NCBI GenBank assembly: GCA_022376925.1
Contig: JAIOJX010000031.1
Coordinates: 142,804,854-142,868,853, forward strand
Source: Tragulus kanchil
Taxonomy: Eukaryota > Chordata > Mammalia > Artiodactyla > Tragulidae
Direction: 5' to 3'
DNA length: 64,000 nt
The position numbers were made by a program, and so were the translations under genes. The stretch's first letter is position 1, and each line of letters opens with the position of its first letter. The notes under the pieces were generated by a model. That model worked only from the letters and a program-made list of their open reading frames with translations. It was not told where the DNA came from and made no database searches. Shown in pieces: positions 59,877-64,000 of the stretch.

Positions 59877-61330
59877 GAACCCAGAGATCAACCCACGCAC
59901 CTATGGGTACCTTATTTTTGATAAAGGAGGAGAAACTATAAAATGGGACAGAGACAGCCTCTTTAACAAGTGGTGCTGGGAGAATTGGACAGCTACATGC
60001 AAAAAAATGAAGTTGGAACATTCCCTGACACCATACACTAAGATCAACTCAAAATGGATTAAAGACCTCAATGTAAGACCAGAAACCATCAAACTCTTAG
60101 AGGAGAACATAGGCAAAACCCTCAAGGACATAAATCAAAGCAAGATCTTCTCTGACCCACCAACTAAAATAGCAGAACTGAAAAGAAAAATGAACATATG
60201 GGACCTTATGAAACTTAAAAGTTTCTTCTCCCCTGAAACCCACCAACTAAAATAGCAGAACTGAAAAGAAAGACTATTCAACATAGTCCTGGAAGTCCTA
60301 GCAACATTAATAAGAGAACAGAAAGAAATCAAAGGAATCCAGATTGGAAAGGAAGAAGTCAAGCTCTCTCTTTTTGCAGACGACATCATATTATACATAG
60401 AAAATCCCAAAGACACGGTTACAAAGCTACTAGAGCTAATCAATGAATTCAGCAAAGTTGCAGGATATAAAGTCAACACACAGAAGTCACTGGCATTCCT
60501 ATACACAAACAATGAAAAATCAGAAAAGGAAATCAAAGAGGCAATCCCCTTCACCATTGCAACCAAAAGAATCAAATATCTAGGAATAAACCTACCCAAA
60601 GAAACGAAAGAATTGTACACAGAAAATTACAAGACACTCATGAGAGACATTAAAGAAGACTTAAACAGATGGAGAGATATTCCATGTTCCTGGATTGGAA
60701 GAATCAATATTGTGAAAATGACCATACTTCCAAATATCATCTACAGATTCAATGCAATACCTATTCAACTACCACTGACATTTTTCACAGAACTAGACCA
60801 AATAATAACACAGTTCATATGGAAACACAGAAGACCTCGAATAGCCAAAGCAATCCTGAGGAAGAAGAATGGAGTTGGAGGGATCAGCCTCCCTAACTTC
60901 AGACTCTACTACAAAGCAACAGTTATCAAGACAGTATGGTACTGGCACAAAAACAGAACTGTAGATCAATGGAACAAGATTGAGAACCCAGAGATCAACC
61001 CACGCACCTATGGGTACCTTATTTTTGATAAAGGAGGAGAAACTATAAAATGGGACAGAGACAGCCTCTTTAACAAGTGGTGCTGGGAGAATTGGACAGC
61101 TACATGCAAAAAAATGAAGTTGGAACATTCCCTGACACCATACACTAAGATCAACTCAAAATGGATTAAAGACCTCAATGTAAGACCAGAAACCATCAAA
61201 CTCTTAGAGGAGAACATAGGCAAAACCCTCAAGGACATAAATCAAAGCAAGATCTTCTCTGACCCACCAACTAAAATAGCAGAACTGAAAAGAAAAATGA
61301 ACATATGGGACCTTATGAAACTTAAAAGCT
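59166..61330. repeat. Direct duplication 19 (59166-60215 / 60274-61330, period 1108)
   Basis: Interior near-identical apart from six versus five A (59841/60949) and a base at 59876-59877. The left edge of the second copy (60300-60390) differs by clustered substitutions around the FADD box. Before the join, 60236-60271 repeats 36 bases of 60158-60192. Confidence 0.88.
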
Positions 61331-61497
61331 TTTGTACAGCAAAAGAAATTACAAAAAAGTTCAACAGACACCCCACAGAGTGGGAGAAAATCATAGCAAA
61401 TGAAACAACAGACAAAGAATTAATCTCCAAAATCTACAAGCAACTCAGACAACTCAGCACAGGGAAAATGAGCAGCCCAATCAAAAAAAAGATCTAA
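60274..61497 (+). CDS. L1 ORF2, reverse transcriptase to C-terminal region (second copy, extended)
   Basis: Open from the duplication edge at 60274 through the FADD box (60373-60384) and thumb, then beyond the break of the first copy: [80 protein letters not shown] and [20 protein letters not shown], all characteristic of the L1 ORF2 region between RT and the Cys-rich tail. It stops at 61495-61497 next to an A-run (caatcaaaaaaaagatctaa). The parallel copy at 62617 has a tggg insertion relative to it but still meets the same taa, so this stop is supported by both copies in some form but lies in noisy sequence. Confidence 0.85.
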   Translation, partial: LFNIVLEVLATLIREQKEIKGIQIGKEEVKLSLFADDIILYIENPKDTVTKLLELINEFSKVAGYKVNTQKSLAFLYTNNEKSEKEIKEAIPFTIATKRIKYLGINLPKETKELYTENYKTLMRDIKEDLNRWRDIPCSWIGRINIVKMTILPNIIYRFNAIPIQLPLTFFTELDQIITQFIWKHRRPRIAKAILRKKNGVGGISLPNFRLYYKATVIKTVWYWHKNRTVDQWNKIENPEINPRTYGYLIFDKGGETIKWDRDSLFNKWCWENWTATCKKMKLEHSLTPYTKINSKWIKDLNVRPETIKLLEENIGKTLKDINQSKIFSDPPTKIAELKRKMNIWDLMKLKSFCTAKEITKKFNRHPTEWEKIIANETTDKELISKIYKQLRQLSTGKMSSPIKKKI

Positions 61498-62283
61498 AGA
61501 GACGCCTCTCCAAAGAGGACATACAGATGGCCCAAAAATACATGAAACGATGCTCACCCTCGCTTATTATCAGAGAAATGCAAATTAAAACCACAATGAG
61601 ATACCACCTCACACCTGTCAGAATGGCCATCATCAACAAATCGACAGACAACAAATGCTGGAGAGGGTGTGGAGAAAAGGGAACCCTCTTGCATTGCTGG
61701 TGGGAATGTAAATTAGTACAACCTCTATGGAAGACAATATGGAGATTCCTTAAAAAACTAAAAATAGAAGCACCCTATGACCCAGCAATCCCACTATTAG
61801 GCCTATATCCTGATGAAATCAAAACTGAAAGAGGCACCTGTACCCCAATGTTCATTGCAGCTCTCTATACAATAGCCAGAACATGGAAGCAACCTAGATG
61901 TCCATCGACAAATGAATGGATCCAGAAGCTCTGGTACATATATACAATGGAATACTACTCAGCTGTTAAAAGAAATGCAGAAGACTCAGTCCTAATGAAG
62001 TGGCTGGCTCTAGAACCTATCATAAAAAGTGAAGTAAGTCAAAAAGAGAAAGACAAGTATAGTATACTAACTCATATATATGGGATCTAGTAAGATGGTC
62101 ATGATAACACACGCAGTGAACTCATGAAAAACAGAGAATAGACATGAAGATATTGTGGAGACCGAACAGTGGGAGGGAGTAACATGGAAACCTATACTGT
62201 CATGTGTAGAAAAGATAGCTATTGTCATTGTGCTAGGGGAATAGGAGTACCTACAACCACTTGGAGTGATGGTCTGGAGGGAT

Positions 62284-62316
62284 GGGAGGGGAACTGGGTG
62301 GGGGGAGGGTCAAGGG
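62284..62316 (+). other. G-run tract in the L1 3' UTR, G-quadruplex candidate (also 63413-63450)
   Basis: Five or more runs of at least three G within about 35 bases (gggagggg, gggtgggggg, agggtcaaggg). Purine/G-rich tracts in the 3' UTR are a known feature of mammalian L1s. Run lengths differ between the copies. Confidence 0.75.
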
Positions 62317-62345
62317 ATATGCATATGAATGATCTGGGAACATAC

Positions 62346-62416
62346 ATGTACAAAAATTAATAATAAATAAATAAATAAATAAAGTTAAAAAAAGTAGATG
62401 ATTATTAAAAAAAACA
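62346..62416 (+). other. L1 polyadenylation region and A-rich tail (also 63480-63550)
   Basis: ttaataataaataaataaat contains AATAAA-type signals, then an imperfect A-rich tail running into the target-site duplication. The tail differs between copies (a C-interrupted A-run versus a longer A-run), as expected for sequencing of homopolymers. Confidence 0.75.
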
Positions 62417-62623
62417 AAAAGACGACTCATTGACAAAGACCCTGATATTGGGAAAGATGGAAGGCAGGAGAAGAGGACGACTGAGGGTGAGATGATTGGA
62501 TGGCATCACTGAGTCAATGGACATGAATTTGAGCAACTCGGAAACAGACAAAGAATTAATCTCCAAAATCTACAAGCAACTCAGACAACTCAGCACAGGG
62601 AAAATGAGCAGCCCAATCAAAAA

Positions 62624-63229
62624 ATGGGAAAAGATCTAAAGAGACGCTCCAGAGAGGACATTCAGATGGCGCAAAAAGACATGAAACGATGCTCAATCTC
62701 GCTTATTATCAGAGAAATGCAAATTAAAACCACAATGAGATACCACCTCACACCTGTCAGAATGGCCATCATCAACAAATCGACAGACAACAAATGCTGG
62801 AGAGGGTGTGGAGAAAAGGGAACCCTCTTGCATTGCTGGTGGGAATGTAAATTAGTACAACCTCTATGGAAGACAATATGGAGATTCCTTAAAAAACTAA
62901 AAATAGAAGCACCCTATGACCCAGCAATCCCACTATTAGGCCTATATCCTGATGAAATCAAAACTGAAAGAGGCACCTGTACCCCAATGTTCATTGCAGC
63001 TCTCTATACAATAGCCAGAACATGGAAGCAACCTAGATGTCCATCGACAAATGAATGGATCCAGAAGCTCTGGTACATATATACAATGGAATACTACTCA
63101 GCTGTTAAAAGAAATGCAGAAGACTCAGTCCTAATGAAGTGGCTGGCTCTAGAACCTATCATAAAAAGTGAAGTAAGTCAAAAAGAGAAAGACAAGTATA
63201 GTATACTAACTCATATATATGGGATCTAG
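62624..63229 (+). CDS. L1 ORF2, C-terminal Cys-rich region (first copy 61527-62090)
   Basis: Final segment of the ORF2 protein. Shows [20 protein letters not shown], the Cys/His cluster [20 protein letters not shown], then [20 protein letters not shown] and [15 protein letters not shown], ending [18 protein letters not shown] before a TAG stop. This is the standard L1 ORF2 C-terminus, involved in RNA binding. The displayed ATG is only the first start in this frame after a frame disagreement with the upstream part; in a collapsed element it would be the continuation of ORF2, which would total roughly 1,270 codons. Confidence 0.88.
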   Translation: MGKDLKRRSREDIQMAQKDMKRCSISLIIREMQIKTTMRYHLTPVRMAIINKSTDNKCWRGCGEKGTLLHCWWECKLVQPLWKTIWRFLKKLKIEAPYDPAIPLLGLYPDEIKTERGTCTPMFIAALYTIARTWKQPRCPSTNEWIQKLWYIYTMEYYSAVKRNAEDSVLMKWLALEPIIKSEVSQKEKDKYSILTHIYGI

Positions 63230-63764
63230 TAAGATGGTCATGATAACACACGCAGTGAACTCATGAGAATAGACATGAAGATATTGTGGAGACCGAACAG
63301 TGGGAGGGAGTAACATGGAAACCTATACTGTCATGTGTAGAAAAGATAGCTATTGTCATTGTGCTAGGGGAATAGGAGTACCTACAACCACTTGGAGTGA
63401 TGGTCTGGAGGGATGGGAGGGGGGGAACTGGGTGGGGGGAGGGTCAAGGGATATGCATATGAATGATCTGGGAACATACATGTACAAAAATTAATAATAA
63501 ATAAATAAATAAATAAAGTTAAAAAAAGTAGATGATTATTACAAAAAAAAAAAAGACGACTCATTGACAAAGACCCTGATATTGGGAAAGATGGAAGGCA
63601 GGAGAAGAGGACGACTGAGGGTGAGATGATTGGATGGCATCACTGAGTCAATGGACATGAATTTGAGCAAGCTCCAGGAGGCGGTGAAGGACAGGGAAGC
63701 CTGGTGTGCCACAGTCTATGGGGTCACAAAGAGTCAGACATGACTGACCTACTGAACTGAACAG

Positions 63765-64000
63765 TGCTGGGGCCAGTTTTTCTCTAGCCGCAGAGAACAG
63801 AGGCTACTCTCCAGTTGCAGTGCGTGGTCTTTTCACTGTGGTGGTTTTGCTTGTGGAGCACAGGCTCTAGGGTGTGCGGGCCTCAGTAGCTGCAGTTCCC
63901 AGGCTCTAGAGCACAGGCTCAACAGCTGGGGTGCACAAGCTTAGCTGGTCCTCAGCATGTGGGATCTCCCCAGATCAGGGATCGAACCCATGTCTCCTGC
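63765..64000 (-). mobile_element. CHR-family SINE, antisense, cut by the window edge
   Basis: Carries gtggagcacaggctctaggg, ctctagagcacaggctcaac, cagcatgtgggatctcccca and gggatcgaacccatgtctcc, matching the SINE at 21430. The tRNA-side end lies beyond the window. Confidence 0.85.

Larger units (their letters stand above)
49865..63550 (+). mobile_element. Full-length ruminant L1 (about 7.0 kb after collapsing duplications)
   Basis: Order: GC-rich tandem array, GC-rich 5' UTR, T-rich tract, ORF1, short spacer, ORF2, 3' UTR with G-run tract and an A-rich tail, flanked by 16-bp target-site duplications. In the window it spans 13.7 kb because duplications 15-20 fall in it; subtracting their periods leaves about 7.0 kb, a normal length for an intact L1. 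The perfect flanking duplication and near-open ORFs suggest a fairly young insertion. It is an autonomous non-LTR retrotransposon of the L1_BT type; the exact subfamily needs a library comparison. Confidence 0.9.
61408..63671. repeat. Direct duplication 20 (61408-62537 / 62544-63671, period 1131-1139)
   Basis: Includes the end of ORF2, the 3' UTR, tail, target-site duplication and part of the BovB. Differences: multiple changes at 61490-61560/62617-62700, an eight-base difference at 62128/63265, four versus seven G at 62289/63418 and tail A-run lengths. Confidence 0.9.
49794..63761 (+). mobile_element. BovB 3' end split by a full-length L1
   Basis: The left part (49794-49864: tcctgaaggaatgatgctga, ctttggccacctgatgctaa) and the right part (63567-63761, ending in gacctactgaactgaaca) are consecutive pieces of one BovB 3' end. 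The truncated extra right part at 62433-62537 comes from duplication 20. The interruption is the L1 that starts at 49865. Confidence 0.88.

Overview
This is nuclear DNA from a ruminant, almost certainly a bovid. The evidence is the repeat content: many Bov-tA SINEs (tRNA-Glu head fused to a BovB-derived body), several BovB (RTE) 3' ends, CHR-type tRNA-Glu SINEs, a Hsmar1-like mariner of the Mariner1_BT kind, and a full-length ruminant-type L1. I see no bacterial, organellar or viral genes and no convincing host protein-coding exon. The window reads as intergenic or intronic DNA. The only coding capacity belongs to transposable elements.

The dominant feature is not an annotation class. About twenty direct, head-to-tail duplications run across the window, each with a period of about 1.06-1.19 kb and each made of different sequence. 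Paired copies are nearly identical inside and differ mostly in homopolymer length, in a manner typical of long-read errors. Several junctions carry short scrambled filler, and one filler is a noisy re-reading of the sequence just upstream of the first copy. In several stretches the second copy of one pair overlaps the first copy of the next. This is what results when overlapping assembly pieces are joined without trimming. Summed, about 22 kb of the 64 kb is redundant, so the true locus is probably about 42 kb. Positions and ORF breaks inside these zones should be read with that in mind.

Layout: 1-1200, one CHR SINE and otherwise unremarkable sequence. 1208-7520, a decayed antisense L1 with nested SINE and other repeat pieces, inflated by duplications 1-3. 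7520-10600, unremarkable DNA plus an antisense 5'-truncated BovB (duplication 4). 10600-14950, duplication-free DNA with L2, MIR and Bov-tA pieces. 14951-23430, SINEs, BovB tails and MIR pieces (duplications 5-8). 23430-26030, duplication-free. 26032-32262, mostly unclassified sequence with old DNA-transposon debris (duplications 9-11). 32310-34826, a mariner shown as about 1.9 copies (duplication 12). 34830-42340, duplication-free with SINEs, MER5A and BovB tails. 42341-49161, duplications 13-14, an old L1 3' end and a SINE-(CA)n-SINE composite. 49794-63761, a BovB 3' end split by a full-length L1 with 16-bp target-site duplications. 63765-64000, a CHR SINE cut by the window edge.

The L1 is the most biologically interesting element. 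It has a GC-rich tandem-repeat 5' end, a long 5' UTR, an ORF1 (about 298 codons when the better-supported copy is used), an ORF2 (EN, RT and Cys-rich regions, roughly 1,270 codons after collapsing) and a 3' UTR with a G-run tract and an A-rich tail. Most breaks in its ORFs coincide with homopolymer disagreements between duplicate copies, so the real element may be close to intact. The paralog-like and stop-containing discrepancies near 60300 and 61490/62638 remain unresolved.
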